Shown: positions 25,113-37,379, numbered from the stretch's first letter. The stretch: DNA of 64,000 nucleotides from Vibrio aphrogenes (GCF_002157735.2 NZ_AP018689.1:248001-312000); one strand, 5' to 3'. Notes: generated from the letters alone by a model not told the origin. Program-made: numbers and translations.

Positions 25113-25189
25113 TTCGCGTCCTTATTTCTCACTTCAATGTTATTTGAAGGTGAATAAGGATTAGATTTTTCACAAGCTTATTTTCGTAA

Positions 25190-25579
<390 letters not shown>

Positions 25580-25692
25580 TAGCTATTCTGTAATAACAGA
25601 AAGCGTTAAGTAAGGCCAAACACTACAATTATTGTATTTTGATGAAACTGAAAAGTTTTGGATAACCTGAAGAAGACAACGGAGAAACATCC

Positions 25693-26163
25693 ATGCCACG
25701 TCGTCGCGTAATTGGTCAGCGTAAGATCCTTCCAGATCCTAAATTCAAATCTGAATTGCTGGCAAAATTTGTAAACATCCTTATGGTTGATGGTAAGAAA
25801 TCAACTGCTGAAAAAATTGTTTACACTGCACTAGATACTATGGCTGAGAAATCTGGTAAAGATCACTTAGCTGTATTTGAAGAAGCTCTTGAAAATGTAC
25901 GTCCAGCGGTAGAAGTTAAATCTCGCCGTGTGGGTGGTTCAACTTACCAAGTACCTGTAGAGGTTCGTCCGGTTCGCCGTAACGCACTTGCTATGCGTTG
26001 GTTGGTTGAAGCTGCGCGTAAGCGTGGTGAAAAATCTATGGCAATGCGCCTAGCTGCTGAAATGCTAGATGCGTCAGAAAACAAAGGTACTGCTGTTAAG
26101 AAACGTGAAGACGTTCACCGTATGGCAGACGCGAACAAAGCGTTCGCACACTACCGTTGGTAA
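25693..26163 (+). CDS. rpsG: Ribosomal protein S7
   Basis: Primary 16S rRNA-binding protein that nucleates the 30S head, 156 residues: [67 protein letters not shown]. The 113-nt gap after rpsL is where S7 binds to repress the str operon in E. coli (gap about 96 nt there), so autogenous control is expected. Unlike E. coli, a strong hairpin follows before fusA. Confidence 0.98.
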   Translation: MPRRRVIGQRKILPDPKFKSELLAKFVNILMVDGKKSTAEKIVYTALDTMAEKSGKDHLAVFEEALENVRPAVEVKSRRVGGSTYQVPVEVRPVRRNALAMRWLVEAARKRGEKSMAMRLAAEMLDASENKGTAVKKREDVHRMADANKAFAHYRW

Positions 26164-26206
26164 TCAGCTACTTGTTAGCCGACTTATAACGTTAGTTATA
26201 CCTTCT

Positions 26207-26237
26207 GTGCTGCGGGGATTCCCGCAGCACATTTTTA
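26207..26237 (+). terminator. Terminator-like hairpin between rpsG and fusA
   Basis: GTGCTGCGGG (26207-26216) pairs perfectly with CCCGCAGCAC (26221-26230), 4-nt loop, followed by ATTTTTACT. It has the form of an intrinsic terminator inside an operon. Confidence 0.75.
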
Positions 26238-26313
26238 CTATTTATCGATCTCAAATTAAGTTAGATAAATGGTTTGAACAACCTAAGGGTTTCCTTAGTA
26301 AGAGGATACAATC

Positions 26314-28410
26314 GTGGCTCGTAAAACTCCTATTGAGCGCTACCGTAACATCGGTATCTGTGCGCACGTAGATGCAGGTAAAACAACCACAACTGAGCGT
26401 ATTCTGTTCTACACAGGCCTTTCTCATAAAATTGGTGAAGTTCACGATGGCGCTGCAACCATGGACTGGATGGAGCAGGAGCAAGAGCGTGGTATCACTA
26501 TCACATCTGCTGCTACGACTACTTTCTGGCGTGGTATGGAAGCTCAGTTCGAAGAACATCGCGTCAATATCATTGATACCCCTGGACACGTTGACTTTAC
26601 GATCGAAGTAGAGCGCTCTTTGCGTGTACTTGATGGAGCAGTGGTGGTTTTTTGTGGATCATCTGGTGTTGAACCTCAGTCTGAAACTGTATGGCGTCAA
26701 GCGGACAAATATCACGTACCTCGTATCGTGTTCGTGAACAAAATGGACCGTGCCGGTGCAGATTTCTTGCGCGTTGTAAACCAAATTAAAAATCGTCTTG
26801 GTGCGACTCCGGTTCCAATCCAATTAAATATTGGTGCAGAAGAAGAGTTTAAGGGTGTCATCGACCTTATCAAGATGAAAGCTATTAACTGGAATGAAGC
26901 CGATCAAGGCATGACCTTCACATACGAAGAAATTCCGGCTGATATGCAAGAACTCGCTGATGAATGGCGTAGCCACTTAGTGGAAGCGGCTGCAGAAGCC
27001 ACAGAAGAGTTGATGGATAAATACCTTGAAGGTGAAGAGCTCAGTGAAGCTGAAATCAAGCAAGCACTACGCGCTCGTACTTTGAACAACGAGATTGTAT
27101 TAGCAACTTGTGGTTCCGCTTTCAAAAATAAAGGCGTACAAGCTGTACTTGATGCGGTGATTGACTACTTACCATCACCCACTGAAGTGCCTTCAATTAA
27201 AGGTATTGATGAAGATGAGAATGAAGTTGAGCGTCATGCAGACGACAACGAACCATTTGCAGCTCTTGCCTTCAAAATTGCAACTGACCCATTTGTGGGA
27301 ACGTTAACCTTCATGCGTGTGTATTCCGGTAAAGTCAACTCTGGTGATACGGTATACAACTCAGTGAAGCAAAAGCGTGAGCGTTTTGGACGTATTGTTC
27401 AAATGCACTCAAACAAGCGCGAAGAAATTAAAGAAGTATTAGCAGGCGATATCGCTGCAGCAATTGGCTTAAAAGATGTGACCACCGGTGATACCTTATG
27501 TGATCAAAACCATAAAGTGATCCTTGAGCGCATGGAATTCCCTGAGCCAGTGATTCAAATTGTTGTTGAACCGCGTTCGACTGCTGACCAAGATAAAATG
27601 GCTATTGCTTTAGGCAAATTAGCCGCAGAAGACCCATCTTTCCGCGTGGAAACTGATGATGAAACTGGCCAAACCTTGATTTCAGGTATGGGTGAGCTTC
27701 ACTTAGATATCATCGTTGATCGGATGAAGCGCGAATTCAGTGTTGACTGCAATGTAGGTAAACCTCAAGTGGCATACCGTGAAACCATTCGTGGTAAAGC
27801 GGAAGTCGAAGGCAAATTTATTCGTCAATCAGGTGGCCGTGGCCAATACGGTCATGTATGGCTTAAGCTTGAACCATCTGAACCAGGTGAAGGATTTGTA
27901 TTTGTTGACGAGATCGTGGGCGGTGCTGTTCCTCGTGAATTCATCAGTTCAGTATCGAAAGGTATTGAAGAACAAATGAACAATGGTGTACTTGCTGGTT
28001 ATCCTGTAATGGATATTAAGGCAACCTTGTTCGATGGTTCATACCACGATGTCGACTCAAGTGAGATGGCATTTAAAATTGCTGGCTCAATGGCATTCAA
28101 AAAAGGCGCGTTGGAAGCACAACCTGTGTTACTCGAGCCTATGATGAAAGTTGAAGTGACCACCCCTGAAGACTGGATGGGGGATGTTGTTGGTGATCTA
28201 AACCGTCGTCGCGGCATTATTGAAGGAATGGAAGAAGGTTATGGCGGCTTGAAAATTATCCGAGCCCAAGTACCATTATCTGTGATGTTTGGTTACGCAA
28301 CCGACTTACGTTCTGCAACTCAAGGCCGTGCATCATACTCGATGGAATTTTCTGAGTATGCTGAAGTGCCTAAAAATGTTGCTGAAGCAATCATTGCAGA
28401 GCGCGGTTAA
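26314..28410 (+). CDS. fusA: Elongation factor G
   Basis: GTPase that drives translocation, 698 residues. G1 is [14 protein letters not shown]2 lies in [15 protein letters not shown]3 is [10 protein letters not shown]4 is [10 protein letters not shown]; domains IV and V follow ([31 protein letters not shown]). GTG start at 26314 with GAGGA 8 nt upstream. Separated from rpsG by 150 nt containing a terminator-like hairpin (26207) and a small CTAAGG/CCTTAG hairpin (26283-26298) beside the ribosome binding site. The E. coli gap is only a few tens of bases. Confidence 0.98.
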   Translation: MARKTPIERYRNIGICAHVDAGKTTTTERILFYTGLSHKIGEVHDGAATMDWMEQEQERGITITSAATTTFWRGMEAQFEEHRVNIIDTPGHVDFTIEVERSLRVLDGAVVVFCGSSGVEPQSETVWRQADKYHVPRIVFVNKMDRAGADFLRVVNQIKNRLGATPVPIQLNIGAEEEFKGVIDLIKMKAINWNEADQGMTFTYEEIPADMQELADEWRSHLVEAAAEATEELMDKYLEGEELSEAEIKQALRARTLNNEIVLATCGSAFKNKGVQAVLDAVIDYLPSPTEVPSIKGIDEDENEVERHADDNEPFAALAFKIATDPFVGTLTFMRVYSGKVNSGDTVYNSVKQKRERFGRIVQMHSNKREEIKEVLAGDIAAAIGLKDVTTGDTLCDQNHKVILERMEFPEPVIQIVVEPRSTADQDKMAIALGKLAAEDPSFRVETDDETGQTLISGMGELHLDIIVDRMKREFSVDCNVGKPQVAYRETIRGKAEVEGKFIRQSGGRGQYGHVWLKLEPSEPGEGFVFVDEIVGGAVPREFISSVSKGIEEQMNNGVLAGYPVMDIKATLFDGSYHDVDSSEMAFKIAGSMAFKKGALEAQPVLLEPMMKVEVTTPEDWMGDVVGDLNRRRGIIEGMEEGYGGLKIIRAQVPLSVMFGYATDLRSATQGRASYSMEFSEYAEVPKNVAEAIIAERG

Positions 28411-28465
28411 GGTTTAAATTAATGATCTTTTTCATAGAGATCTGCCGACTTAAACCATGAATCTA

Positions 28466-28494
28466 TTGCGTTGATGAAAATTGACGCATAAAAT
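28466..28494 (+). promoter_or_regulatory. Candidate internal promoter for tuf
   Basis: TTGCGT (28466-28471), 17 bp, TAAAAT (28489-28494) in the 151-bp fusA-tuf gap, about 68 nt before the tuf start. An internal promoter would let EF-Tu be made in excess of EF-G. Confidence 0.4.
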
Positions 28495-28508
28495 AGCAAA
28501 TTCTGGCG

Positions 28509-28535
28509 CGTTTTGACTTAAACTATGTCAAAACG
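28509..28535 (+). repeat. Perfect inverted repeat in the tuf leader
   Basis: CGTTTTGAC (28509-28517) and GTCAAAACG (28527-28535) form a 9-bp stem with a 9-nt loop, ending 26 nt before the tuf start and just ahead of its AGGAAGG ribosome binding site. Confidence 0.75.
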
Positions 28536-28561
28536 AATCATAACTAGGAAGGAACACGATT

Positions 28562-29746
28562 GTGTCTAAAGAAAAATTTGAACGTACGAAACCGCACGTA
28601 AACGTTGGTACTATCGGCCACGTTGACCACGGTAAAACCACTCTAACTGCAGCTATCTGTACTACACTTTCTAAAGTGTACGGCGGTTCAGCTCGTGACT
28701 TCGCGTCAATCGATAACGCTCCTGAAGAGCGTGAGCGCGGTATCACAATCGCTACTTCTCACGTAGAGTACGATACTCCAACTCGTCACTACGCACACGT
28801 TGACTGCCCAGGACACGCCGATTATGTTAAAAACATGATCACTGGTGCTGCGCAAATGGACGGTGGTATCCTAGTTGTTGCTGCAACTGACGGTCCTATG
28901 CCTCAAACTCGTGAGCACATCCTACTTGGTCGCCAAGTTGGTATCCCTTACATCATCGTATTCATGAACAAATGTGACATGGTTGATGATGAAGAGCTTC
29001 TAGAGCTAGTTGAAATGGAAGTTCGTGAACTTCTATCTGAGTACGACTTCCCAGGTGATGATCTACCAGTAATCCAAGGTTCAGCTCTAGGCGCACTAAA
29101 CGGCGAAGAGCAATGGGAAGCGAAAATCATTGAGCTTGCAGAAGCACTAGATTCTTACATTCCTGAGCCAGAGCGTGCAGTAGACCAACCATTCCTACTA
29201 CCAATTGAAGACGTGTTCTCAATCCAAGGTCGTGGTACGGTTGTAACTGGTCGTATCGAGCGTGGTATCCTACGCGTAGGTGACGAAGTAGAAATCGTTG
29301 GTATCAAAGATACTACAGTAACTACATGTACTGGTGTTGAAATGTTCCGTAAACTGCTTGACGAAGGTCGTGCAGGTGAGAACGTTGGTGCACTTCTACG
29401 TGGTACTAAACGTGATGACGTAGAGCGCGGTCAAGTACTAGCAGCTCCTAAATCAATCAACCCACACACAACTTTCGAATCAGAAGTATACGTACTTTCG
29501 AAAGATGAAGGTGGTCGTCACACTCCATTCTTCAAAGGTTACCGTCCACAGTTCTACTTCCGTACAACTGACGTAACTGGCGACATTCAACTACCAGAAG
29601 GTGTTGAAATGGTAATGCCTGGTGATAACGTACAAATGACTGTTACTCTAATCGCACCAATCGCGATGGACGAAGGTCTACGTTTCGCTATCCGTGAAGG
29701 TGGCCGTACAGTTGGTGCTGGTGTTGTTGCTAAAGTTATCGCTTAA
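28562..29746 (+). CDS. tuf: Elongation factor Tu
   Basis: GTPase that delivers aminoacyl-tRNA, 394 residues. [10 protein letters not shown] (P-loop), [38 protein letters not shown], then barrel domains ending [11 protein letters not shown] start at 28562 behind AGGAAGG. Codon choice is strongly biased, as expected of a very highly expressed gene. Vibrios usually have a second tuf; only this one is in the window. Confidence 0.98.
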   Translation: MSKEKFERTKPHVNVGTIGHVDHGKTTLTAAICTTLSKVYGGSARDFASIDNAPEERERGITIATSHVEYDTPTRHYAHVDCPGHADYVKNMITGAAQMDGGILVVAATDGPMPQTREHILLGRQVGIPYIIVFMNKCDMVDDEELLELVEMEVRELLSEYDFPGDDLPVIQGSALGALNGEEQWEAKIIELAEALDSYIPEPERAVDQPFLLPIEDVFSIQGRGTVVTGRIERGILRVGDEVEIVGIKDTTVTTCTGVEMFRKLLDEGRAGENVGALLRGTKRDDVERGQVLAAPKSINPHTTFESEVYVLSKDEGGRHTPFFKGYRPQFYFRTTDVTGDIQLPEGVEMVMPGDNVQMTVTLIAPIAMDEGLRFAIREGGRTVGAGVVAKVIA

Positions 29747-29777
29747 TTGCTGATAGCTAACAACCGTTAGTACTAAT

Positions 29778-29810
29778 AAAAAAAGGGGAGCTTAAGCTTC
29801 CCTTTTTTGT
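29778..29810 (+). terminator. tuf (str operon) terminator
   Basis: AAGGGGAGCTT and AAGCTTCCCTT form an almost perfect stem (one G-T pair) flanked by A-run and T-run, 35 nt past the stop. Confidence 0.9.
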
Positions 29811-29826
29811 ATCCTAAATGACACTC

Positions 29827-29900
29827 CTCTCGGCTCTCGGCTCTCGGCTCTCGGCTCTCGGCTCTCGGCTCTCGGCTCTCGGCTCTCGGCTCTCGGCTCT
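29827..29900 (+). repeat. Perfect heptamer array (CTCTCGG)10
   Basis: Ten perfect CTCTCGG units (29827-29896) and a partial CTCT. The array lies between the tuf terminator and the S10 promoter, whose -35 begins 33 bp further on. Same unit and strand as the 21-copy array at 13141. Confidence 0.97.
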
Positions 29901-29933
29901 ATTTTCTTTTCTCGATTAATTTTCAAACAACAC

Positions 29934-29961
29934 TTGCATCCCGTTTTGTGATCTGTATAAT
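29934..29961 (+). promoter_or_regulatory. S10 operon promoter
   Basis: TTGCAT (29934-29939), 16 bp, perfect TATAAT (29956-29961), with GCACGGC just downstream. Confidence 0.82.
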
Positions 29962-29967
29962 GCACGG

Positions 29968-30574
<607 letters not shown>

Positions 30575-30587
30575 GGGAGAAGAAATA

Positions 30588-31217
30588 ATGATTGGTCTAG
30601 TCGGTCGTAAAGTGGGTATGACCCGCGTATTTACCGAAGAAGGCGTTTCTATCCCTGTAACAGTTGTTGAGGTTGAAGCTAACCGTGTTTCTCAAGTACG
30701 TACACTTGAAAACGATGGTTACTCTGCAATCCAAGTAACTGCAGGTGCTAAGAAAGCTAACCGTGTATCTAAGCCTGAAGCTGGTCACTTTGCGAAAGCA
30801 GGTGTTGAAGCAGGCCGCGGTCTTTGGGAATTCCGTTTAGAAAACGGTGAAGAGTTTGAAGTTGGCGCTGAGCTAAACGTAGAACTTTTCAATGAAATCA
30901 AAAAAGTAGACGTTACTGGTACATCTAAAGGTAAAGGTTTCCAAGGCGCAGTTAAGCGTTGGAATTTCCGTACTCAAGATATGACTCATGGTAACTCTTT
31001 GTCTCACCGTGCTCCGGGTTCAATTGGCCAATGTCAAACTCCAGGTCGCGTGTTTAAAGGCAAAAAAATGGCTGGTCACATGGGTGCTGAGCGTGTAACG
31101 ACTCAAAACCTAGAGATCGTACGTGTTGACGCTGAGCGCAATCTGCTTCTTATTAAAGGTGCAGTACCTGGTGCTATCGGTGGCAACGTAATCGTAAAAC
31201 CAGCTGTTAAAGCATAA
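30588..31217 (+). CDS. rplC: Ribosomal protein L3
   Basis: Early 50S assembly protein, 209 residues: [20 protein letters not shown] at the start; the extended finger includes [32 protein letters not shown], with the glutamine-containing GSIGQ segment methylated in E. coli. Starts 13 nt after rpsJ with GGGAG. Confidence 0.98.
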   Translation: MIGLVGRKVGMTRVFTEEGVSIPVTVVEVEANRVSQVRTLENDGYSAIQVTAGAKKANRVSKPEAGHFAKAGVEAGRGLWEFRLENGEEFEVGAELNVELFNEIKKVDVTGTSKGKGFQGAVKRWNFRTQDMTHGNSLSHRAPGSIGQCQTPGRVFKGKKMAGHMGAERVTTQNLEIVRVDAERNLLLIKGAVPGAIGGNVIVKPAVKA

Positions 31218-31233
31218 CGTCTAGGAGTAAGTA

Positions 31234-31836
31234 ATGGAATTGATGGTTAAAGGTGCTGATGCACTAACTGTTTCCGAGACTACTTTCGGACGTGAGTTTA
31301 ACGAAGCTCTTGTACACCAAGTAGTTGTTGCATACGCAGCAGGTGCTCGTCAAGGTACTCGTGCTCAAAAGACTCGTTCTGAAGTATCTGGTGGTGGCGC
31401 TAAACCATGGCGTCAAAAAGGTACTGGCCGTGCGCGTGCTGGTACAATCCGTAGCCCAATCTGGCGTACAGGTGGTGTTACTTTTGCTGCTAAGCCTCAA
31501 AACTACAGCCAAAAAGTAAACAAAAAAATGTACCGCGGTGCTATGAAAGCAATTCTTTCTGAATTAGTTCGTCAAGAGCGTTTAATCGTTGTTGATAACT
31601 TCTCAGTTGAAGCGCCAAAAACTAAAGACCTAGTTGCTAAGCTTAAAGATCTTGAGCTAAACGATGTATTAATCGTAACTAGCGAAGTAGACGAGAATCT
31701 ATTCTTAGCTGCTCGTAACCTTTACAAAGTTGATGCACGTGATGTAGCTGGTATTGATCCAGTAAGTCTAATCGCATTTGACAAGGTTCTAATGACTGCA
31801 GAAGCAGTTAAGCAAGTTGAGGAGATGCTGGCATGA
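31234..31836 (+). CDS. rplD: Ribosomal protein L4
   Basis: 50S protein and, in E. coli, the feedback repressor of the S10 operon. 200 residues: the basic loop [32 protein letters not shown] that lines the exit tunnel is intact, as is [12 protein letters not shown]. Ends by overlapping the rplW ATG by four bases. Confidence 0.98.
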   Translation: MELMVKGADALTVSETTFGREFNEALVHQVVVAYAAGARQGTRAQKTRSEVSGGGAKPWRQKGTGRARAGTIRSPIWRTGGVTFAAKPQNYSQKVNKKMYRGAMKAILSELVRQERLIVVDNFSVEAPKTKDLVAKLKDLELNDVLIVTSEVDENLFLAARNLYKVDARDVAGIDPVSLIAFDKVLMTAEAVKQVEEMLA

Positions 31837-32135
31837 TCAGTGAAGAGCGTCTACTAAAAGTTCTACGTGCTCCGCACATCTCTGAAAAAGCGACAATGGC
31901 TGCTGAAAAAGCAAACACTATCGTTTTTAAAGTTGCAACTAACGCAACTAAAAAAGAGATCAAAGCAGCTGTAGAAAAGCTATTTGAAGTTGAAGTTAAG
32001 TCTGTAAATACCCTAGTTCTTAAGGGTAAGACCAAACGTCAAGGTATGCGTGAAGGCCGTCGTTCAGACGTGAAAAAAGCTTACGTTACTTTGAAAGAAG
32101 GTCAAGACCTTGACTTCGTTGGCGGTGCTGAGTAA
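31833..32135 (+). CDS. rplW: Ribosomal protein L23
   Basis: Protein at the tunnel exit that docks trigger factor and SRP. 100 residues: [66 protein letters not shown]. Translationally coupled to rplD (ATGATC overlap). Confidence 0.98.
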   Translation: MISEERLLKVLRAPHISEKATMAAEKANTIVFKVATNATKKEIKAAVEKLFEVEVKSVNTLVLKGKTKRQGMREGRRSDVKKAYVTLKEGQDLDFVGGAE

Positions 32136-32150
32136 CAGGAGTAGTTAAAA

Positions 32151-32975
32151 ATGGCTATTGTTAAGTGTAAGCCGACTTCCCCTGGTCGTCGCCACGTTGT
32201 TAAAGTAGTAAATGCTGACCTACATAAAGGTAAGCCTTACGCACCTCTTCTAGAGAAAAACTCTAAGAATGGTGGTCGTAACAATAACGGTCGTATCACA
32301 GTACGTCACATCGGTGGTGGTCACAAACATCACTACCGTTTGATTGACTTTAAACGTACTAAAGACGGTATCCCAGCGAAAGTTGAGCGTCTTGAATACG
32401 ATCCAAACCGTAGTGCAAACATTGCTTTAGTATTGTATGCAGACGGTGAACGTCGTTACATTATTGCACCTAAAGGCATTCAAGCTGGTGATGCGATCCA
32501 ATCTGGTGTAGATGCGCCTATCAAAGCAGGTAACACTCTGCCGATGCGTAACATCCCAGTAGGTTCTACAATTCACTGTATTGAACTTAAGCCTGGTAAA
32601 GGTGCACAGCTAGCTCGTTCTGCTGGCGCATATGCACAACTAGTCGCTCGCGACGGTGCATACGTAACTCTACGCTTACGTTCTGGTGAGATGCGTAAAG
32701 TGTTATCTGAAGGCCGTGCAACAATCGGTGAAGTAGGTAACTCTGAACACATGCTTCGTGAACTTGGTAAAGCTGGTGCTAACCGCTGGCGCGGTGTTCG
32801 TCCTACCGTTCGCGGTGTGGTAATGAACCCAGTAGACCACCCACACGGTGGTGGTGAAGGCCGTACTTCTGGTGGTCGTCACCCAGTTTCTCCATGGGGT
32901 ATGCCAACTAAAGGCTTCAAGACCCGTAAGAACAAACGCACTGACAAGTACATTGTACGTCGTCGTAACAAATAA
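32151..32975 (+). CDS. rplB: Ribosomal protein L2
   Basis: Protein needed for subunit joining and the peptidyl transferase centre. 274 residues: [36 protein letters not shown], and the conserved [29 protein letters not shown] with the essential histidine. Gap 15 nt after rplW. Confidence 0.98.
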   Translation: MAIVKCKPTSPGRRHVVKVVNADLHKGKPYAPLLEKNSKNGGRNNNGRITVRHIGGGHKHHYRLIDFKRTKDGIPAKVERLEYDPNRSANIALVLYADGERRYIIAPKGIQAGDAIQSGVDAPIKAGNTLPMRNIPVGSTIHCIELKPGKGAQLARSAGAYAQLVARDGAYVTLRLRSGEMRKVLSEGRATIGEVGNSEHMLRELGKAGANRWRGVRPTVRGVVMNPVDHPHGGGEGRTSGGRHPVSPWGMPTKGFKTRKNKRTDKYIVRRRNK

Positions 32976-32982
32976 TCTATAA

Positions 32983-33273
<291 letters not shown>

Positions 33274-33283
33274 GGAGTAAATA

Positions 33284-33616
33284 ATGGAAGCTATTGCTAA
33301 ACATAACTTTGCTCGCATTTCTCCACAGAAAGCTCGCTTAGTTGCAGATCAAATCCGTGGTAAATCAGTAGAGCAAGCGCTTGAAATCTTAACGTTCAGC
33401 AACAAAAAAGCGGCTGACTTAATTAAGAAAGTACTTGATTCTGCGATTGCAAATGCGGAACACAACGAAGGTGCAGATATCGACGATCTATCAGTCGCTA
33501 AAATCTTCGTAGATGAGGGTCCTATCATGAAGCGTATTATGCCTCGTGCTAAAGGCCGTGCGGATCGTATCTTGAAGCGTTCAAGCCACATCACTGTTGT
33601 TGTAGCAGATCGCTAA
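33284..33616 (+). CDS. rplV: Ribosomal protein L22
   Basis: Early assembly protein whose hairpin lines the exit tunnel. 110 residues: [25 protein letters not shown], then the beta-hairpin [27 protein letters not shown]. No insertion or deletion in the hairpin tip linked to macrolide resistance is evident. Confidence 0.98.
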   Translation: MEAIAKHNFARISPQKARLVADQIRGKSVEQALEILTFSNKKAADLIKKVLDSAIANAEHNEGADIDDLSVAKIFVDEGPIMKRIMPRAKGRADRILKRSSHITVVVADR

Positions 33617-33636
33617 GAGACTAGGAGAGTAAGCAA

Positions 33637-34338
33637 ATGGGTCAGAAAGTACATCCTAATGGTATTCGTCTTGGCATCGTTAAGCCTTGGAATGCTACAT
33701 GGTTTGCTAATACCAACGAATTCGCTGACAACCTAGACGGCGACTTCAAGGTACGTCAGTTCTTAACAAAAGAACTGTCTAAAGCGTCTTTATCTCGCAT
33801 CGTTATCGAACGTCCTGCGAAGAGCATCCGTGTGACTATTCACACTGCTCGTCCAGGTGTTGTTATCGGTAAAAAAGGCGAAGACGTTGAGAAGCTACGC
33901 GCAGCTGTAGCTAAAATTGCAGGTGTACCAGCGCAAATTAACATCGCTGAAGTACGTAAGCCTGAGCTAGACGGTCAATTAGTGGCTGATAGCATTTCGT
34001 CTCAGCTAGAACGTCGTGTTATGTTCCGTCGTGCTATGAAGCGCGCAGTACAAAACGCAATGCGTCTAGGTGCTAAGGGTATTAAAGTAGAAGTAAGTGG
34101 TCGTCTAGGCGGCGCTGAAATCGCGCGTACTGAATGGTACCGTGAAGGTCGTGTGCCTCTACATACCCTACGTGCTGACATTGATTACGCAACTTCTTCG
34201 GCTCACACTCAATATGGTGTGATCGGCGTTAAAGTTTGGATCTTCAAAGGTGAAATCCTTGGTGGAATGCCAGACGCAAACGCGGTAGAGCCAAAGGCTG
34301 ACAAGCCTAAGAAGAAGCCACGTCAAAGCCGTAAGTAA
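33637..34338 (+). CDS. rpsC: Ribosomal protein S3
   Basis: Protein at the mRNA entry tunnel with helicase activity, 233 residues as in E. coli. The KH domain motif [15 protein letters not shown] is clear; [16 protein letters not shown] at the start; basic C-terminal tail [14 protein letters not shown]. Gap 20 nt after rplV. Confidence 0.98.
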   Translation: MGQKVHPNGIRLGIVKPWNATWFANTNEFADNLDGDFKVRQFLTKELSKASLSRIVIERPAKSIRVTIHTARPGVVIGKKGEDVEKLRAAVAKIAGVPAQINIAEVRKPELDGQLVADSISSQLERRVMFRRAMKRAVQNAMRLGAKGIKVEVSGRLGGAEIARTEWYREGRVPLHTLRADIDYATSSAHTQYGVIGVKVWIFKGEILGGMPDANAVEPKADKPKKKPRQSRK

Positions 34339-34349
34339 GGAGTCGACTG

Positions 34350-34760
34350 ATGCTACAACCTAAACGTACTAAATTCCGTAAGGTTATGACTGGTCGTAAC
34401 CGCGGTCTAGCGAAAGGTACTGATGTAAGCTTCGGCGAATACGGCCTAAAAGCTGTTGGCCGTGGTCGCATTACTGCTCGTCAGATCGAAGCGGCTCGTC
34501 GTGCAATGACGCGTCACGTTAAGCGTCAAGGTCAAATCTGGATTCGTATTTTCCCAGACAAACCTATCACTGAAAAACCTCTTGAAGTTCGTCAAGGTAA
34601 AGGTAAGGGTAACGTTGAATATTGGGTTGCCCAAATCCAGCCTGGTAAAGTGATGTACGAGATGGGTGGTGTACCTGAAGAGTTGGCACGTGAAGCGTTC
34701 CGCCTAGCGGCACGTAAACTGCCTATAAAAACAACTTTTGTAACTAAGCAGGTGATGTGA
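34350..34760 (+). CDS. rplP: Ribosomal protein L16
   Basis: 50S protein near the A-site tRNA elbow. 136 residues: [49 protein letters not shown], with the arginine hydroxylated in E. coli L16 lying in the [15 protein letters not shown] region nearby. Its stop overlaps the rpmC start by one base (TGATG). Confidence 0.98.
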   Translation: MLQPKRTKFRKVMTGRNRGLAKGTDVSFGEYGLKAVGRGRITARQIEAARRAMTRHVKRQGQIWIRIFPDKPITEKPLEVRQGKGKGNVEYWVAQIQPGKVMYEMGGVPEELAREAFRLAARKLPIKTTFVTKQVM

Positions 34761-34951
34761 TGAAAGCACAAGACCTACGCGAAAAAAGCGTTGAAGAGCT
34801 TAACGCTGAGTTATTGAATTTGCTACGCGAACAGTTCAACTTGCGCATGCAAGCTGCAACTGGTCAGCTACAGCAAACTCATACTCTGAAAGCTGTACGC
34901 CGTGATATCGCACGTGTTAAGACTGTTTTGACTAGTAAGGCAGGCGCATAA
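34760..34951 (+). CDS. rpmC: Ribosomal protein L29
   Basis: Small helical-hairpin protein beside the exit tunnel. 63 residues from the ATG at 34760: [44 protein letters not shown] one codon earlier overlaps the rplP stop and is not the family start. One-base overlaps on both sides. Confidence 0.97.
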   Translation: MKAQDLREKSVEELNAELLNLLREQFNLRMQAATGQLQQTHTLKAVRRDIARVKTVLTSKAGA

Positions 34952-35205
34952 TGAGCGAAACAACTCGTACGACTCAAGGTCGTGTAATTAGCGATAAAAT
35001 GGACAAGTCTATTGTTGTTGCTATCGAACGTTTTGTTAAACACCCAATCTATGGGAAGTTCATCAAACGTACGACAAAAGTACATGCTCACGATGAAAAC
35101 AACGAATGTGGCCTAGGCGACAAAGTTGAGATTCGTGAATGTCGCCCAATGTCTAAGACTAAATCTTGGACTTTGGTTAAAGTTCTAGAAAAAGCGAAAA
35201 TTTAA
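34951..35205 (+). CDS. rpsQ: Ribosomal protein S17
   Basis: Primary 16S-binding protein of OB fold. 84 residues: [58 protein letters not shown]. Last gene of the S10 operon; followed by a strong terminator. Confidence 0.98.
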   Translation: MSETTRTTQGRVISDKMDKSIVVAIERFVKHPIYGKFIKRTTKVHAHDENNECGLGDKVEIRECRPMSKTKSWTLVKVLEKAKI

Positions 35206-35232
35206 TTTTGCTTAATTTTTAGGCTTTTAAAG

Positions 35233-35270
35233 CGGCTCCAAAGTTTTTTTTGGAGCCGTTTGTTTTTTGT
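35233..35270 (+). terminator. S10 operon terminator
   Basis: CGGCTCCAAA (35233-35242) pairs perfectly with TTTGGAGCCG (35249-35258), then TTTGTTTTTTG. Confidence 0.92.
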
Positions 35271-35291
35271 CTACCTTTTCTCTAGAAACGG

Positions 35292-35300
35292 TGGTACAAT
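35292..35300 (+). promoter_or_regulatory. spc operon promoter, extended -10
   Basis: TGGTACAAT combines a TGn extension with a near-consensus -10 (TACAAT), 70 nt before rplN. No good -35 at standard spacing, so the extended -10 probably compensates. Confidence 0.6.
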
Positions 35301-35369
35301 TCGCAGCCCTTATAAAGAGGCAGCCCGACCCGTGATGGGTCTAGTTTTAATATTTAGCGGAGCACTAAC

Positions 35370-35741
35370 ATGATCCAAATGCAAAGTACACTCGACGCAG
35401 CGGATAACTCCGGCGCTCGCAGAGTAATGTGTATTAAGGTTCTGGGTGGCTCTCACCGCCGTTATGCACATATCGGAGACATCATTAAAGTTACTGTTAA
35501 GGAAGCAATTCCTCGCGGTAAAGTTAAAAAAGGTGATGTTCTGAAAGCGGTAGTGGTGCGCACCCGTAAAGGCGTTCGTCGTCCAGACGGTTCTGTCATT
35601 CGCTTCGACCGTAATGCTTGTGTATTGTTGAACGACAATACTGAGCAACCAGTCGGTACACGTATCTTTGGTCCTGTGACTCGTGAGCTTCGTAATGCGA
35701 AATTCATGAAAATTGTGTCACTAGCACCTGAAGTTCTGTAA
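35370..35741 (+). CDS. rplN: Ribosomal protein L14
   Basis: 50S protein at the subunit interface (bridge B8) and the site where RsfS docks. 123 residues: [65 protein letters not shown]. First gene of the spc operon. Confidence 0.98.
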   Translation: MIQMQSTLDAADNSGARRVMCIKVLGGSHRRYAHIGDIIKVTVKEAIPRGKVKKGDVLKAVVVRTRKGVRRPDGSVIRFDRNACVLLNDNTEQPVGTRIFGPVTRELRNAKFMKIVSLAPEVL

Positions 35742-35755
35742 GGAGCGGCAATAAA

Positions 35756-36070
35756 ATGGCAGCTAAAATCCGTCGTAATGACGAAGTAATCGTTCTTGCT
35801 GGTAAAGATAAAGGCAAGCGCGGTAAAGTAACTAAGGTTCTCGAAACTGGTAAAGTATTCGTAGAAGGTATCAACCTTGTTAAGAAACACCAAAAGCCTC
35901 AACCGGCTCTAGGTCAACAAGGTGGCATCGTTGAACAAGAAGCAGCTATTGATGCTTCTAACGTTGCAATCTTCAACGCATCTACTGGTAAAGCGGATCG
36001 TATCGGTTTCCGTTTTGAAGAAGGCAAAAAAGTGCGTTTCTTCAAATCAAACGGTGAATTAATTAAGTAA
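35756..36070 (+). CDS. rplX: Ribosomal protein L24
   Basis: Assembly initiator of the 50S subunit with a KOW motif at [26 protein letters not shown]. 104 residues. In E. coli the translational target of S8 in the spc mRNA lies at the rplX-rplE junction; here that junction is 14 nt. Confidence 0.97.
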   Translation: MAAKIRRNDEVIVLAGKDKGKRGKVTKVLETGKVFVEGINLVKKHQKPQPALGQQGGIVEQEAAIDASNVAIFNASTGKADRIGFRFEEGKKVRFFKSNGELIK

Positions 36071-36084
36071 TTTGGAGTTCTACT

Positions 36085-36624
36085 ATGGCGAAACTGCATG
36101 ATTACTACAAGTCGTCTGTAGTCGCTGAACTGACCAAAGAGTTCAGCTACACAAGCGTCATGCAAGTCCCTAGGATTGAGAAAATCACCCTAAACATGGG
36201 CGTTGGTGAAGCAATCAACGATAAGAAACTACTAGAAAACGCAGCAAGCGATATGGCAACGATCTCTGGTCAAAAGCCACTTATCACTAAAGCTCGTAAA
36301 TCTGTTGCTGGTTTCAAAATTCGTGAAGGCTACCCAATTGGTTGTAAAGTAACCTTGCGTGGCGAGCGTATGTGGGATTTCCTTGAGCGTTTGATTTCTA
36401 TCGCTCTTCCACGAGTACGTGATTTCCGTGGTGTTAGCGCTAAGTCTTTTGACGGACGCGGTAACTACAGCATGGGCGTTCGCGAGCAAATCATCTTCCC
36501 GGAAATCGACTATGATAAAGTCGATCGTGTACGCGGTCTTGATATTACTATCACGACGTCTGCAAACACTGATGAGGAAGGCCGAGCTCTGCTGGCTGCC
36601 TTTAACTTCCCATTCCGCAAATAA
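36085..36624 (+). CDS. rplE: Ribosomal protein L5
   Basis: 5S rRNA-binding protein of the central protuberance. 179 residues: [63 protein letters not shown]. In E. coli S8 represses the spc operon by binding near this start. Confidence 0.98.
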   Translation: MAKLHDYYKSSVVAELTKEFSYTSVMQVPRIEKITLNMGVGEAINDKKLLENAASDMATISGQKPLITKARKSVAGFKIREGYPIGCKVTLRGERMWDFLERLISIALPRVRDFRGVSAKSFDGRGNYSMGVREQIIFPEIDYDKVDRVRGLDITITTSANTDEEGRALLAAFNFPFRK

Positions 36625-36641
36625 GGTGAAGGGTTACTGTT

Positions 36642-36947
36642 ATGGCTAAACAATCAATGAAAGCACGTGAAACAAAACGTGCAAAGCTTGTAGCACAATA
36701 CGCTGAAAAGCGTGCTGCGCTTAAAGCAACCATCAGTGATGTTAACGCATCTGAAGAAGATCGCTGGAACGCAGTTCTTAAACTGCAAGCTCTTCCACGT
36801 GATTCAAGTGCATCGCGTCAGCGCAACCGTTGCAACCAAACTGGTCGTCCACACGGTTACCTACGTAAATTCGGTTTAAGCCGTATCAAAGTTCGTGAAG
36901 CTTGCATGAAAGGCGAGATTCCTGGACTTCGTAAGGCTAGCTGGTAA
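36642..36947 (+). CDS. rpsN: Ribosomal protein S14
   Basis: 30S head protein. 101 residues, the long zinc-free form: [53 protein letters not shown]. Only one cysteine remains in the CxxC region, so zinc binding is not expected and it needs no Zur-controlled replacement. Confidence 0.97.
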   Translation: MAKQSMKARETKRAKLVAQYAEKRAALKATISDVNASEEDRWNAVLKLQALPRDSSASRQRNRCNQTGRPHGYLRKFGLSRIKVREACMKGEIPGLRKASW

Positions 36948-36976
36948 TTGCCACTTAATCATTTGGAGTAAATCAT

Positions 36977-37369
36977 ATGAGCATGCAAGATCCGATTTCG
37001 GATATGCTGACCCGCATTCGTAACGGTCAGGCAGCAAATAAAGTTGCTGTGAAAATGCCTTCTTCAAAGCTTAAAGTTGCAATTGCTACTTTGCTAAAAG
37101 CTGAAGGTTATATCGCTGACTTCGCAATTGAAGGCGAAGTAAAACCTGTGCTAGAAGTTACGCTTAAGTACTTCCAAGCAAAACCAGTAATCGAGCAAAT
37201 CCAACGTGTTTCACGTCCTGGTCTACGCGTCTACAAGAAAAAAGACGAGTTACCATCAGTGATGGGCGGTTTGGGTGTTGCTGTTGTTTCCACTTCCAAG
37301 GGTCTAATGTCTGACCGTGCTGCTCGTAAAGCAGGTCTTGGTGGTGAAATCATCTGTTACGTAGCTTAA
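36977..37369 (+). CDS. rpsH: Ribosomal protein S8
   Basis: Primary 16S-binding protein and the feedback regulator of spc in E. coli. 130 residues: [72 protein letters not shown] shows the C-terminal RNA-binding STS motif. Confidence 0.98.
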   Translation: MSMQDPISDMLTRIRNGQAANKVAVKMPSSKLKVAIATLLKAEGYIADFAIEGEVKPVLEVTLKYFQAKPVIEQIQRVSRPGLRVYKKKDELPSVMGGLGVAVVSTSKGLMSDRAARKAGLGGEIICYVA

Positions 37370-37379
37370 GGAGTAGTAT

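Noticed and set aside
35462..35902. 146-codon reverse-strand frame over rplN-rplX
   Set aside because: Same reason: antisense to conserved genes with no independent support.
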